64,000 nucleotides of DNA, taken from Nitrososphaerota archaeon (GTDB lineage Archaea; Thermoproteota; Nitrososphaeria; Nitrososphaerales; Gagatemarchaeaceae). The notes beneath the pieces were generated by a model, which saw nothing but the letters and a program-made list of their open reading frames with translations, did no database searches and was not told the origin of the DNA. Both the position numbers and the translations under genes were made by a program. The stretch covers positions 1,640,748 to 1,704,747 of the forward strand of contig JAFLYY010000001.1 of assembly GCA_029785825.1 (NCBI GenBank), in the 5' to 3' direction. Below are positions 24,976 through 34,000 of this stretch, in pieces; the first letter of the stretch is position 1, and each line of letters begins with the position of its first letter.

Positions 24976-25776
24976 CTATCTCCGAGCCGTCGCCGTTACT
25001 ATCTCTCGGAGGGTCGTCTCATATCCGCTCGATTGGAGAAGGTTACCAACGACGAGCAGGTCGGCGCCGGCCCCTGCAGCTCTGCTAGCGGCCTCGGCAT
25101 CTGTGATGCCGCCTCCTACAATCAGAATCCCATCATAAGCCCTCCTAACCGCGTCGATGGTCTCTCCTGGTATCGGCGTGCCAGCGCCGCTTCCTGCCTC
25201 GAGATACAACGTTCTCATACCAAGGTACTTGGCAGCTAATGCATAGATGACAGCCAGCCCCGGCTTGGTTGGAGGCATGTTGTTGACCTGACCGATGAAT
25301 GCAGTCGTACTGTTGTTGCCGAAAACGAGGTACCCCATAGGGATGCTCTCAATCCTGCTTTTATGGACTTCAACGGCCCCAATCGCCTGTGCCCCTATGA
25401 TGAAGTAGGGGTTAGTAGAGTTGAGCAGCGAACTGAAGAGGATCGCATCTGCGTGCCGGGAGACACCCGTGATGTTACCAGGGAAAAGAACCACAGGAAC
25501 TCGGCGTGATTTGGTGTGACTAGGATGTGACCCCACGTGATTCTTAATCGCCTTCACGACCCCATCAACCTTGCTCTGGTTAGCAAGGGTCGACCCTCCG
25601 ACCAGAATTAATGAAGCGCCCGCCTCTATCGCCTTACCTGCGGTATCAGCCGCCTGTTTAGGCGTAAAATTTTCAGGATCTAAAAGCGCAGCGACGGCCG
25701 GTCCATTCCTGGTTTTGTCAAGGAGATAACGCTCAACGGGTCCGACGGCTATCAAATCATGCCCCAGCTTTGGCAT
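24976..25776 (-). CDS. Geranylgeranylglyceryl phosphate synthase family protein
   Basis: 266 aa TIM-barrel prenyltransferase of the PcrB/GGGPS family, which makes the first ether bond of archaeal membrane lipids from glycerol-1-phosphate and geranylgeranyl diphosphate. Family motifs: LLDPENFTP, GASLILVGGST, VVLFPGN, the substrate segment TLYLEAGSGAGTPI, and the phosphate loop ILIVGGGITDAEAA. Length is normal. The ATG at 25776 overlaps the Elf1-like gene by 20 nt; an internal TTG is also possible. The gene points toward the proposed origin. Confidence 0.92.
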   Translation of the reverse strand: MPKLGHDLIAVGPVERYLLDKTRNGPAVAALLDPENFTPKQAADTAGKAIEAGASLILVGGSTLANQSKVDGVVKAIKNHVGSHPSHTKSRRVPVVLFPGNITGVSRHADAILFSSLLNSTNPYFIIGAQAIGAVEVHKSRIESIPMGYLVFGNNSTTAFIGQVNNMPPTKPGLAVIYALAAKYLGMRTLYLEAGSGAGTPIPGETIDAVRRAYDGILIVGGGITDAEAASRAAGAGADLLVVGNLLQSSGYETTLREIVTATARR

Positions 25777-26017
25777 AGTCGTCTACAAAGGTGTTGTAGA
25801 CGTCTATGTCTGCCCTCTTCGCCTGGTATCTCAGTTCTCTACCCGCATGCAGAGGACAAGTTGGGTTGCCACATGTGACGCGAAATACATAGTCCTGTGA
25901 TGCTTCGTCCTGATCCGACGTGATACGGATGGAGATTAGACCACATCTGGGACACGCGAACACCTTCGGCAATGTCTTGTGCACTATACGAAGGGTCTTC
26001 TTCCGTCTCCTACCCAT
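25757..26017 (-). CDS. Elf1-like zinc-ribbon protein (putative transcription elongation factor)
   Basis: 86 aa from ATG 26017 (MGRRRKK), the typical Elf1 N-terminus; an extension to 26119 has no similarity. A basic tail is followed by a zinc ribbon with CPRCG at residues 22-25 and CGNPTC in the second half. Eukaryotic Elf1 travels with RNA polymerase on chromatin; the archaeal homologue is presumed similar. It is translationally coupled to the lipid synthase gene, probably without functional connection. Confidence 0.8.
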   Translation of the reverse strand: MGRRRKKTLRIVHKTLPKVFACPRCGLISIRITSDQDEASQDYVFRVTCGNPTCPLHAGRELRYQAKRADIDVYNTFVDDYAKAGA

Positions 26018-26209
26018 TTCCCGCTCGCCCACCCGTCTACCAACTGAAGTAGATAAGGTAACATCAAACGGCCATTTCCCACAAGCTACAAATATTTCAT
26101 GGTGGCTACAGTAATCCACACATTTTTCTGTTTCCCTCCATAATACTACACATTACTGCACATGCGCAGCCTGGATGTTTTAATACATATTTAGCGGACA
26201 GAGGAAATA

Positions 26210-26590
26210 ATGAGCCTGCCACAATCACTAATCGAGCAGTCTACGCTGACACCCAGGCAACTTGAGAGCCTGCAGCTCTATGTCAGAGTCGCCTTGGGTG
26301 AAATGAAGTACAGAGACGCGGCCTCTTTAGCGACCAAGAGCCGAACGCGCGGAGCGAGAGATAAACCCCTAACCATCGGATCTTACTTTCGCACGGTCCA
26401 ACAAGCCCGGGAGAACGTTAGGAGGTCCATAATCACACTACTAATCGGGGTTTGGACCGGAGTAGTTAGGCCAGAGGATGTCCGTCGACTGTTGGACATC
26501 GCCGGGACTGGATTCAGAGAGCTCTCCGAGGAAGAAAGCGAGAAATTGGCCAGGGTGTTGCACGCCCTTGTGAGAAACATTGTGATGTGA
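26210..26590 (+). CDS. Conserved-looking HTH-type protein, function unknown
   Basis: 126 aa. LTPRQLESLQLYVRVALGEMKYRDAASLA resembles the helix-turn-helix of sigma-region-4-like proteins, followed by basic residues and LTIGSYFRTVQQARENVRRSI, a possible second DNA-contacting helix. The C-terminal half is helical. A TATA-like ttttaatacatattta at 26176-26191 is about 25 nt before the ATG, indicating leaderless transcription. It belongs to no family I can name. Confidence 0.65.
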   Translation: MSLPQSLIEQSTLTPRQLESLQLYVRVALGEMKYRDAASLATKSRTRGARDKPLTIGSYFRTVQQARENVRRSIITLLIGVWTGVVRPEDVRRLLDIAGTGFRELSEEESEKLARVLHALVRNIVM

Positions 26591-26926
26591 TTACGTGACG
26601 AATCACACGTCTCTCAGTTCGCGACCAGTGCCTTGCTGCCGAACGCTCGCAGACGCCAGACGCACGGCGCCGTAGGCACAAGGATTAGGAGAAAGACACC
26701 CTCACGAACTCCGGGCCGATCAGACTTGCCTCCCTCCATCGTCCCCATGAATGGAACAATGAGACTGCCAGATTACTCAGCACTAGGGTCTCTGCGGTCT
26801 GGAATGTTAACGCATCACCACTGCCTTAGGCTGCAATCATTCCACCTTCTTGTCGCCCACGCCTAGAACACCACTCCACGGTAAACGTCACACTTATATC
26901 ACAACTACCCATCACGAACATCACAC
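26591..26926. other. Intergenic region with no supportable gene
   Basis: 335 nt between two plus-strand genes. The only open frame, 26633-26866, has an arginine- and proline-rich composition typical of chance. It presumably contains the promoter of the next gene (cacttatatcac at about 26889-26900, some 30 nt upstream of its ATG). Confidence 0.5.
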
Positions 26927-27574
26927 ATGGTCGACTACGCGACTTACGGACTCCTGACCGCCTCGTTCTTCTTCGTGGCCCTGTCATTCGCTTTGCTCTT
27001 CCGATATAGACAGCTGTCACAGAGGATAAACACCTCTACTGAAATCGGCCAAGACCTTTGGTCCTCACTAGAGCAACGTCTCAAGAAGCAAGACGAGCGA
27101 ATACTCGACGTCGTGACAAGGATGGAGGTGATTCAGGCTAGGGTGATGTCCGCCGCCGCATCTTCTGCAGCGCTCTCTCCGCTCCCACAAGTCGTCCCGC
27201 ACAAGGCACTGACGCACGAGAAATCCGAGCCCGAAGCAACTTTCATCACAAGACAGCCAAAGTCACAGGGGTCACAGGCATCACAAGATCTTCCTAACGC
27301 TCACATGGCCCCCAAAGTACCAGACGAAACGCAATTAGCCGTACTTCGACTTCTTCGTGATGGTCCTAAGAACACCAGGACGCTCACGGACGAGGTGCAG
27401 AAGTCCCGAGAGCACACCGCACGTATAATGAAAGAGCTGTTTGGCGCGGGCCTAGTGACTCGGAACAACACCTCGAAGCCGTTCATCTACCAGCTGACCG
27501 AGGAGGGGCGCCGCTACATTTCTAACGCGCCGACTGACAACCGACAACCGACAACCGATTCACGCCCTCTGTGA
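26927..27574 (+). CDS. Membrane-anchored winged-helix protein
   Basis: 215 aa. An N-terminal membrane helix (residues about 6-26, YGLLTASFFFVALSFALLF) is followed by a coiled coil (40-75), a low-complexity linker (80-125) and a C-terminal winged helix (TQLAVLRLLRDGPKNTRTLTDEVQKSREHTARIMKELFGAGLVTR). This layout suggests a membrane-tethered regulator. A TATA-like cacttatatcac precedes the ATG by about 30 nt. The last residues derive from a short repeat (three copies of about ACCGACA), perhaps slippage. Target genes unknown. Confidence 0.7.
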   Translation: MVDYATYGLLTASFFFVALSFALLFRYRQLSQRINTSTEIGQDLWSSLEQRLKKQDERILDVVTRMEVIQARVMSAAASSAALSPLPQVVPHKALTHEKSEPEATFITRQPKSQGSQASQDLPNAHMAPKVPDETQLAVLRLLRDGPKNTRTLTDEVQKSREHTARIMKELFGAGLVTRNNTSKPFIYQLTEEGRRYISNAPTDNRQPTTDSRPL

Positions 27575-27661
27575 ATCCCTCGACTCTCAGAAACCACCGG
27601 GCTTTCACACGGTTGGATAATCACGCGCGGCTTGCACCTTCTTGAACGCGGACTACACGTA

Positions 27662-28447
27662 TTATCCTGGGTTGGGGTGTTTAGACACGACGGCCCGACT
27701 CCGCGCTTCTTTACGCATGACTGCCACATACAGAGGGCCGCCCTTCGACACGAACAGACGGTCGACCCGCCACCCCGTCCCCTCGGACAGCTCCCTCATC
27801 TCCTTGGGGGACACTAGGAGGTAGTCGAACCACTTCCCCACATATGTGCGGTACCTTGCCCTGATCCTGACTTGCCCTGACATCCTTCCCTTTGCCCTGT
27901 TCTGCTCCTGGTACTTGATATGAACTGGGTCGTCTGACTTGTAGGGATCGACACTCGAGCAGACAATCGTCGCTTCGGCTGTGGTCATCCTATGCAGCCT
28001 CTTCAGGAGGCGTCTCGCTCTCGCCCTACTTCCAAACAGTCCGAAGTTGTTCCCATACATGACGACGGAATCAAACGACCGCGGTGGGAAGCCGATATCC
28101 CCGAAAGCAAGCAGGCGCGCCTTCCGGAGGCCTCTGGCTCTGGCTACCTTCAAAGCCAGAGGAGAAGTGTCGATGCCAGTGACGTCGAAGCCCTGGCGCC
28201 GCTGGAGATAGATCCCCACCCTACCGGCCCCGCAACCTACATCCAACACCCGCCCCTTCATGAAGGCCACCCCCTTCCGCTCTACTGCGGGCCAATCCTT
28301 CAGGGGCGCGAAGTACATGGCTGGCGCCTCAGCGGAGGGATCCACCAGACCATCGTCTCTCTCAATGACCTCGTTTCCCAGGCGCCCCACGAAGTAGTCC
28401 CACACCTCATGACCATACGCATCCGAGTCGCCCGCGCGCAAGGGCAT
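27662..28447 (-). CDS. SAM-dependent methyltransferase
   Basis: 261 aa class I methyltransferase. Motif I is [12 protein letters not shown], followed by [10 protein letters not shown] (acidic residue for SAM ribose) and [16 protein letters not shown] at motif IV. A C-terminal region rich in basic and aromatic residues may bind the substrate, which cannot be named. It is transcribed alone toward the membrane-anchored regulator. Confidence 0.8.
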   Translation of the reverse strand: MPLRAGDSDAYGHEVWDYFVGRLGNEVIERDDGLVDPSAEAPAMYFAPLKDWPAVERKGVAFMKGRVLDVGCGAGRVGIYLQRRQGFDVTGIDTSPLALKVARARGLRKARLLAFGDIGFPPRSFDSVVMYGNNFGLFGSRARARRLLKRLHRMTTAEATIVCSSVDPYKSDDPVHIKYQEQNRAKGRMSGQVRIRARYRTYVGKWFDYLLVSPKEMRELSEGTGWRVDRLFVSKGGPLYVAVMRKEARSRAVVSKHPNPG

Positions 28448-28634
28448 AGCAAGGCCAACAGGGCTCTATCAGCATTGCACACACATCGTCTGTGTCAAAC
28501 GGATGCCCCTCTTTACCTGCCCTCGCCCCGACGTCTATAGCAACGCCGAGGAATTGGAGGGTAGCCTGAACCCAGAAAGGACGCTCTGAAGCCGCGAACA
28601 GTTAAGAATCGAGTTCGGTCGGTGGCGGCCGAGT

Positions 28635-28721
28635 GCCACGGTGGCTCAGTGGCTAGAGCGCCACCTTGGTATGCAATACCCAAAGAGGTGGATGTCGTGG
28701 GTCCGAATCCCACCCGTGGCT
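28635..28721 (+). tRNA. tRNA-Thr(GGT) with one 14-nt intron
   Basis: Acceptor GCCACGG/CCGTGGC, D stem GCTC/GAGC, anticodon stem CCACC/GGTGG, T arm GTGGG-TCCGAAT-CCCAC. The anticodon loop is TTGGTA plus A38, giving anticodon GGT, with a 14-nt intron (28672-28685) at the canonical 37/38 position. Mature length 73 nt. Confidence 0.93.
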
Positions 28722-28905
28722 CTCATATCCGGCCTTTCAACCTTGGACTATGGTGCCGAGGGAGGGAGCCGCGCCGCAGAGAGGCTTCGCGCCCTCGACC
28801 CCCAGATTTCACATCCCAGCCCAGGATTATGAGTTTCACCCTCTCGGGTGTAGCCTGGTGCCATAACTAGGCTAGGCCACCTCGGCACACGCACGCCGTC
28901 GAAGC

Positions 28906-29115
28906 ATGGAGATAAAAGCCTCATCATGGAAAAACAGATACATCCCAGCAACGCTTAATATCAGACTCGGGGTCGCAGCTTCCAAGTTGTTCCCACTTCT
29001 AACCTTGAACGGTTACTACAGCTTCATCAGTACGACCATGATCGTCCTCTTCGTCGCCGCCTTGGTGATAATCTTCGTCTACGAATACGAAATGCTGAGA
29101 CGCTCGAAGACCTAG
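28906..29115 (+). CDS. Small single-span membrane protein
   Basis: 69 aa from ATG 28906 (ATG 28927 is an alternative). One clear membrane helix lies near residues 44-60 (MIVLFVAALVIIFVYEYE), preceded by a moderately hydrophobic segment and followed by a basic end (MLRRSKT), so the C-terminus is probably cytoplasmic. It converges with the RPA gene, overlapping by 4 nt. No family recognised. Shortness keeps confidence moderate. Confidence 0.45.
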   Translation: MEIKASSWKNRYIPATLNIRLGVAASKLFPLLTLNGYYSFISTTMIVLFVAALVIIFVYEYEMLRRSKT

Positions 29116-30512
29116 GTTCGGCCCCCGAGCCTTTCTATTACGCTTAGGCTGGAGAGCTGAAGGACCCACGAACCCATCTTGGTCGGCTTCGGCGCCACCC
29201 CAACCAGCCTGAGTCTCTCTCCGGCTTGGATACCAGAGACCCTCCCTGAAAGGTCTCTCCAGGCCACCAGTTTGATGTCACCTGCATCGTCTCCTACAAC
29301 CAGCTCTCCCTTCCTGACCATGGTCCCATCCCTCAGTTTGACGTCGTCTACGCTCCCATGCGAAAGCGCAATCACCTCGAACATCAACTGAGCGTCCTCT
29401 TCCTTCGCCTTCAGCAGCTTGGTTACGAGCTCATCGAATCCTGGGAACTCATCGTCGTCAAATGCCCGAAGCGACTCTGTGGTCCTGCAGTAGAGCCTCC
29501 CCTCGACGACCTCGTCGGGGACCACCTCGATCAAGTCCCCTTGGACAGGCTCTTTGACCCCCTTCCCAAGCTCCACCATCCTGACCTTCCTGTCTCTGCC
29601 CACGCCCAAAATCACCTTGGCCGTGGAAGTGGAGGTTGTGGCGGCTACTCTCAGCTCCAATCTCGGGGCGTGTTCACCCACTAGAATCTCGCTCCCGGCA
29701 TCGCCGTGGATTTCGAAGTCCCCGCCGTTGGAGCGCCTCGCTCTGACGTTGGTGATCAATATTTTCTGACCACGTTTTAGTTCGGGCCGCGACGTCGGGC
29801 TCCAGATGACTACACGCGTCTCTTTGGCGCCCTCCCGGCCCAGCCCGAACTGGAAGAGGGATCCCTCGGACCCGTCAGACCGCACGAATTCACTATAGCG
29901 CGGTTCCGAGCCGACCGCACCCTCCAGAGCGACAAACGACTCTTCCTTCACAAGGGCGGGGAGCTTCTGGACCAGGCTTGAAATCGAAGGGAGCTTCGCC
30001 AGTACCTTCTCGTCTGTCACGACTTCCACTCTTCCTCGCTTCCCGAGATTGAGGTTAGGTTTGCCATCTAGCCCTTGTTTGACATACGCGCTCGCCACCC
30101 TGACTGGTGTATCCGCCCTGAGGCTCAATCTCCCAATGGCTTCCAGCCCCTCCTCCCAAACCGTAAGGCGGACCGAGCCCTGGCCGTCGAACAACACGAG
30201 TCGCCTATACTTCCCGGTTCCGCCGTCTTTCTTGTTAAACACCGCTTCAGGATAGACCGCCAGGACTCTGGCCACAACAGTCACGTCGTTCGCTCCGATG
30301 TAGAGATCCTTGATGGCAAGGTCAGCCGAGATGCTTTCTTTGCGTAGTGATACACCGAGCTCCCCAGCCACGAGGAAGAGCGCGCCCTGGTCGGTGAGAT
30401 ACCCTGCTCCTACGGTTCGCTTCTTCTCTTCGACGCGGCGCACGACCTCGTCCCGGCTGAATTCAGGTTTCTTTTGTAGAAGGTCAGCCATCAGCATCTC
30501 GAAGTCGTACAT
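29112..30512 (-). CDS. rpa: Single-stranded DNA-binding protein, RPA-like with several OB folds
   Basis: 466 aa replication protein A large-subunit type. After an N-terminal helical segment (DLLQKKPEFSRDEVVRRVEEKK) come at least three OB-fold repeats: VTVVARVLAVYP..RRLVLFDGQGSVRLTVWEE (about 75-130), a second around 200-260, and a third at 370-450 (DIKLVAWRDLSGRVSGIQAGERL). No zinc finger is seen. It coats single-stranded DNA during replication and repair, fitting the polymerase, initiator and primase-like genes nearby. The next minus-strand gene upstream, an aminotransferase, ends 2 nt before it. Confidence 0.88.
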   Translation of the reverse strand: MYDFEMLMADLLQKKPEFSRDEVVRRVEEKKRTVGAGYLTDQGALFLVAGELGVSLRKESISADLAIKDLYIGANDVTVVARVLAVYPEAVFNKKDGGTGKYRRLVLFDGQGSVRLTVWEEGLEAIGRLSLRADTPVRVASAYVKQGLDGKPNLNLGKRGRVEVVTDEKVLAKLPSISSLVQKLPALVKEESFVALEGAVGSEPRYSEFVRSDGSEGSLFQFGLGREGAKETRVVIWSPTSRPELKRGQKILITNVRARRSNGGDFEIHGDAGSEILVGEHAPRLELRVAATTSTSTAKVILGVGRDRKVRMVELGKGVKEPVQGDLIEVVPDEVVEGRLYCRTTESLRAFDDDEFPGFDELVTKLLKAKEEDAQLMFEVIALSHGSVDDVKLRDGTMVRKGELVVGDDAGDIKLVAWRDLSGRVSGIQAGERLRLVGVAPKPTKMGSWVLQLSSLSVIERLGGRT

Positions 30513-30514
30513 GC

Positions 30515-31879
30515 CTAGGCTTTCGTAGCAGCCGAGTTGACGGCGGCTACGGCCTCTTCCACGATGTCAAGGCCTTCATCCATCACGTCTTCGGCGATAT
30601 TCAGGGGAGGTACCAGCCGAAGCGTGTTCCGTCCTGCCGTGATGACAAGGACGCCGCGCTGGAAGCAGTAGTCGACAATACGTTTGACCTCGGCTTCACC
30701 TCGTGCCTTGCTCTTCTTGTCCTTAACGATCTCCACTCCCAGGAACAACCCCTTCCCTCTCACATCCCCGACGATTTCATATTTCTCCTTCATTTCTAAC
30801 AGACGTTTCTTTGCCCTCCCACCGACGCGATTCGCATTCTCCATCAGCTTCTCCGACTTCATCACATCGAGGGTAGCCAAGGCCGCCTGGACGGCTACCG
30901 GGTTCGCCCCGAACGTAGACGCATGCTGGCCTGGCTTCCAAGTCTCCATAACCTCAGCCCTGGCTATGGTCGCGCTGAGCGGCAGTCCCGACGCTATCCC
31001 CTTCGCGATGGTGACCACATCCGGAATGATGCCATAATGTTCTATGCCGAGGAACTTCCCTGTTCTCCCGACACCTGTCTGAATCTCGTCTGAGACGAAC
31101 AGGACACCCTCCTTACGGAGGAACTCCATCTTCTTGAAGTAGTCAGGGGGGGCTGGTACGTACCCTCCCTCGCCCTGTATCGACTCGAAGAAGTATGCTG
31201 CCACATCATCGACATTGACGAACTTCTCTAGATATTGCTCTTTGAAATAGTCAACGCAATAGTAATCGCACTCGGGGAAAGTCTGCTTCCAGGGGCACCG
31301 ATAACAATACGGGAACGGGAAGTGCACCACGTCAGGGATCAAGGGTAGCGAGCCTTTTCGTTGCATGGGTTTGCTTGCCGTAAGGCTGAGGGCGCCCATG
31401 GTCCTACCATGGAATGCTCCCGAATGCGCCAGGAAGAGAGGACGCTTCGTCGCATTCCTGGTCAGCTTCATAGCGGCTTCGATGGCCTCGGCGCCGCTGT
31501 TGCCGTAGTAGACCATCTTCCGGCCATCCCCAGGTATGAGGGGGAGGAGTTTCTCCGAGAGCTCAACGAGGTTGCTGTAGTAGAAGTCGGTGTAGGAGAA
31601 GTGGATGAACTTCTCAGCCTGGTCCTTGATGGCCTGAACCACCTCCGGGTGGGTCGACCCGGTGCTGAGGACCGCAATACCTGCCGCGAAGTCGATGAAT
31701 TGGTTCCCATCGACGTCCTTCACTAGTGATCCGTGGGCAGATTCCACGACAAGGGGATAGAACCTTGAGATGGACGGCGACACAAACTTGGCTGTGTTCT
31801 TTACCACCAGACTGGCTTTGGGACCCGGGAGCTTCCCTTCGACCCTTGCAAACTTTCTCGACTTCAAAGAAACCAACAT
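30515..31879 (-). CDS. Class III aminotransferase (GABA/ornithine type)
   Basis: 454 aa PLP enzyme. Motifs: YYGNSGAEAIEAAMKL (phosphate contact), HSGAFHGRTMGALSLTAS, the acidic segment VLFVSDEIQTGVGRTG, and the Schiff-base lysine in IAKGIASGLPL. A cysteine-rich insert (CYRCPWKQTFPECDYYC) is seen in archaeal GABA/ornithine aminotransferase-like proteins, some of which are amino-acid racemases. The exact amino donor is uncertain. It lies just upstream of rpa on the same strand, with an independent function. Confidence 0.88.
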   Translation of the reverse strand: MLVSLKSRKFARVEGKLPGPKASLVVKNTAKFVSPSISRFYPLVVESAHGSLVKDVDGNQFIDFAAGIAVLSTGSTHPEVVQAIKDQAEKFIHFSYTDFYYSNLVELSEKLLPLIPGDGRKMVYYGNSGAEAIEAAMKLTRNATKRPLFLAHSGAFHGRTMGALSLTASKPMQRKGSLPLIPDVVHFPFPYCYRCPWKQTFPECDYYCVDYFKEQYLEKFVNVDDVAAYFFESIQGEGGYVPAPPDYFKKMEFLRKEGVLFVSDEIQTGVGRTGKFLGIEHYGIIPDVVTIAKGIASGLPLSATIARAEVMETWKPGQHASTFGANPVAVQAALATLDVMKSEKLMENANRVGGRAKKRLLEMKEKYEIVGDVRGKGLFLGVEIVKDKKSKARGEAEVKRIVDYCFQRGVLVITAGRNTLRLVPPLNIAEDVMDEGLDIVEEAVAAVNSAATKA

Positions 31880-31954
31880 TTTTCGCCTGCTTAGTGGGTC
31901 TAAAACCCTTTACCCAAATTCCAGCATAAAAGAAGACCCCGGAGTCGAAACTGA

Positions 31955-32239
31955 CTACACAGGGATTGAAAGCTCTATCTCCAGCACGGGGAGGTTGAGC
32001 TGTCTCCCATCCCTCGACGTAACACTCTCACCATCGATGGTGATGTTGGAAATCTGGACGTTACTCATGAAGCGCTTCCTCAGCACTTGGGCGACCTCCA
32101 CTGACATGTTGATGGCTTCTCCCCTGGCTCTGAGGACAACCTGTCTCGCACCGCCGTTGAACATGGTGATGCAGGCAGTCACGTAATTGAGAAGAGGCTT
32201 GCTTTGGCCGACGATTACCGTCTTCCTCTCTTCTGACAC
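31955..32239 (-). CDS. albA: Alba chromatin/RNA-binding protein
   Basis: 94 aa from GTG 32239. The Alba fold pattern is clear: TVIVGQSKPLLNYVTACITMFN, VVLRARGEAINMSVEVAQVLRKRF, and a C-terminal strand LPVLEIELSI. The usual lysine pair of Sulfolobus Alba (K16/K17) is represented by a single lysine in QSKPL. It coats DNA or RNA as dimers. TATA box CATTTATAGG (minus strand, 32262-32272) is about 28 nt upstream, suggesting a leaderless mRNA. Confidence 0.93.
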   Translation of the reverse strand: MSEERKTVIVGQSKPLLNYVTACITMFNGGARQVVLRARGEAINMSVEVAQVLRKRFMSNVQISNITIDGESVTSRDGRQLNLPVLEIELSIPV

Positions 32240-32403
32240 TAGTCTTCAGGGCCGCGACTCAGCCTATAAATGCTCCCCTGGTTGGTCTTGTTCCGCTCTT
32301 TGCCTCAGCAGCACATCGCTGACATCCTACAGACTAGCCCGCCGCGACTATCGACCGAGGCACCACGATAGCATATAAACGGACGTGGAACGGGCCGCAG
32401 ACA

Positions 32404-32509
32404 GGGGTCGTCGGCTAGTCTGGTCTAGGCTTCAAGCCTCGGGTAGATTCGGGCTTTTAGCCCGCCTCGAGACCGCTTGAGATCGCTGGTTCAAATCCGG
32501 CCGACCCCA
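32404..32509 (+). tRNA. tRNA-Pro(CGG) with one 30-nt intron
   Basis: Acceptor GGGGTCG/CGACCCC, discriminator A. Anticodon stem CAAGC (32433-32437) pairs with GCTTG (32475-32479). The loop CTCGGG...C gives anticodon CGG. The 30-nt intron (32444-32473) at position 37/38 contains its own hairpin CGGGC-TTTTA-GCCCG. T arm GCTGG/CCGGC. A TATA box gcatataaac lies at 32370-32379. Confidence 0.88.
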
Positions 32510-32631
32510 TCCTAATCACCCGGCAATCCGCCAAGGAAACAATGTGAGTCGAAGCGTAACTCGTAGCTGGCGCAACGCCAATCGATAGAGGAGCATTTCG
32601 AGGGGCGCCTTACCTGTTGCCGAAGAACCGA

Positions 32632-33945
32632 TCAGATGATCCAGGCTTCTGGCTCGACGTCTCTCCGCTCGAATCCCAGCTTGGAGGCCTTGTATCTCAC
32701 GTCGCCATAGAGAGAGGCGTCCCCCTCTTCCCGGTAGACAGAGTCTACCACCCTCCCCAGCGAGTCCCCCTTCATGATACCGCTCCCACTGTCCCCTCCG
32801 ACAACGATCAGGTTCTGACTCCTGAACACGAACGGGAGACGATCCAACGTGTTGTAGGCATAGAGCCCTGCCCACATCGCCTTGAGCGCGGCCCCCTGAA
32901 AGCCAGGAAAGTAGGCAGATAGGACGGGAAGCACGTCATGGCGATAGTACTCCGTTTCCGCTTGGTATTTCTCAAGGTCGTGCGCCGGTACGTCGATGAA
33001 CTGGCGGTTAATTTCATCCTCACACCCGACCCAAAAGCAGCCTTCTTCGCTAACCGGCTTGAAATGCACCCCAGCCTTCGGAAGGATGATCATGGGCGCC
33101 AGGCCAAGAGAGTTGAAACCCTTGGCATGAAACAGTCGCTCCACGTCTGGTCCCTTCGCATGGACGCTGAACAACTGCCTTTTCTTCGCTTTCACATGGC
33201 CGTCTATGCCTACCGGTTCCAGCAACTCGTTCAACCACGCACCTCCGGCGAGGACGACCGAGTCGGCAAGAATAGGCGCCTCGGCGCCTGAGATGGCGAC
33301 CCCGTCGATCTTTGTCTCTTGCCAGACGTGCGGTTCTCCCTCAATCCCTAGCCTCTTGGTCGGACCCACCATCAACGCCCCCACATCCGAGTTGAGGAGG
33401 AACTTTCCCCCAGCTTTCGCAAAACCGTCAGCGTAGAACCCTGCGAGCTTCTCCGGGTCGACCCTCCCACACTTTGGGCCGAAGACGGCACCATCGATGC
33501 TCGGGAGAGTCATCATCCTTGCATCCTCGTTTGCCCCGAACTGGGTCACCATTCCCGGTAACATGCGTCCAAGGGACTCTCGATCATACTTGGTGGTTTC
33601 GACCCCGTTGGATCTCATCCTCTTCAGGAACGGCTCGCTTTTTTCCAACTGTGTCTGGTCCATCAGCCAAAGGTATCCAATCTTCTGCAGACCAACGTCC
33701 ACTTTGAGCTCCTCCTGTAGGTGGAGATAGAACTCAATGGAACTGTCTGCTAGCACTTGGTTGTCAGAGGAAGAAAACGTGTTCCGAAACATGGAGTTGC
33801 TCCTCCCCGTGTTCCCTTGAGCCACCGCGCCAAACCTATCTACGACTACCATCTTCTTGCTCGGATTATTCTTCTGGAGGTGGTAGGCTGAGGCGAGCCC
33901 CATTATCCCTGCCCCCACTATGACGACATCATAACGCGTGGGCAT
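32632..33945 (-). CDS. FAD-dependent oxidoreductase (DAO family)
   Basis: 437 aa amine or hydroxyacid oxidoreductase of the D-amino-acid oxidase superfamily. The N-terminal FAD-binding motif is VVIVGAGIMGLASAYHL with the acidic end of strand 2 in VVVDRF. A second FAD contact is LADSVVLAGGAW, and the C-terminal IVVGGDSGSGIMKG closes the flavin site. Related enzymes include sarcosine, glycine and dimethylglycine oxidases. Its promoter region is shared with the divergent methyltransferase gene. Confidence 0.85.
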   Translation of the reverse strand: MPTRYDVVIVGAGIMGLASAYHLQKNNPSKKMVVVDRFGAVAQGNTGRSNSMFRNTFSSSDNQVLADSSIEFYLHLQEELKVDVGLQKIGYLWLMDQTQLEKSEPFLKRMRSNGVETTKYDRESLGRMLPGMVTQFGANEDARMMTLPSIDGAVFGPKCGRVDPEKLAGFYADGFAKAGGKFLLNSDVGALMVGPTKRLGIEGEPHVWQETKIDGVAISGAEAPILADSVVLAGGAWLNELLEPVGIDGHVKAKKRQLFSVHAKGPDVERLFHAKGFNSLGLAPMIILPKAGVHFKPVSEEGCFWVGCEDEINRQFIDVPAHDLEKYQAETEYYRHDVLPVLSAYFPGFQGAALKAMWAGLYAYNTLDRLPFVFRSQNLIVVGGDSGSGIMKGDSLGRVVDSVYREEGDASLYGDVRYKASKLGFERRDVEPEAWII

Positions 33946-34000
33946 CCACGGCTTGGTCTTGGGTTTGTTAAAAAAGCCCTTCGCAGGCGCGGCATGCCTG

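Noticed and set aside
26633..26866. 77-codon plus-strand frame
   Set aside because: Arg/Pro-rich with no motif or promoter; looks like chance.
27532..27560. Short tandem ACCGACA-like repeat at the end of the membrane-anchored regulator
   Set aside because: Only three copies inside a coding end; probably replication slippage, not a functional repeat.
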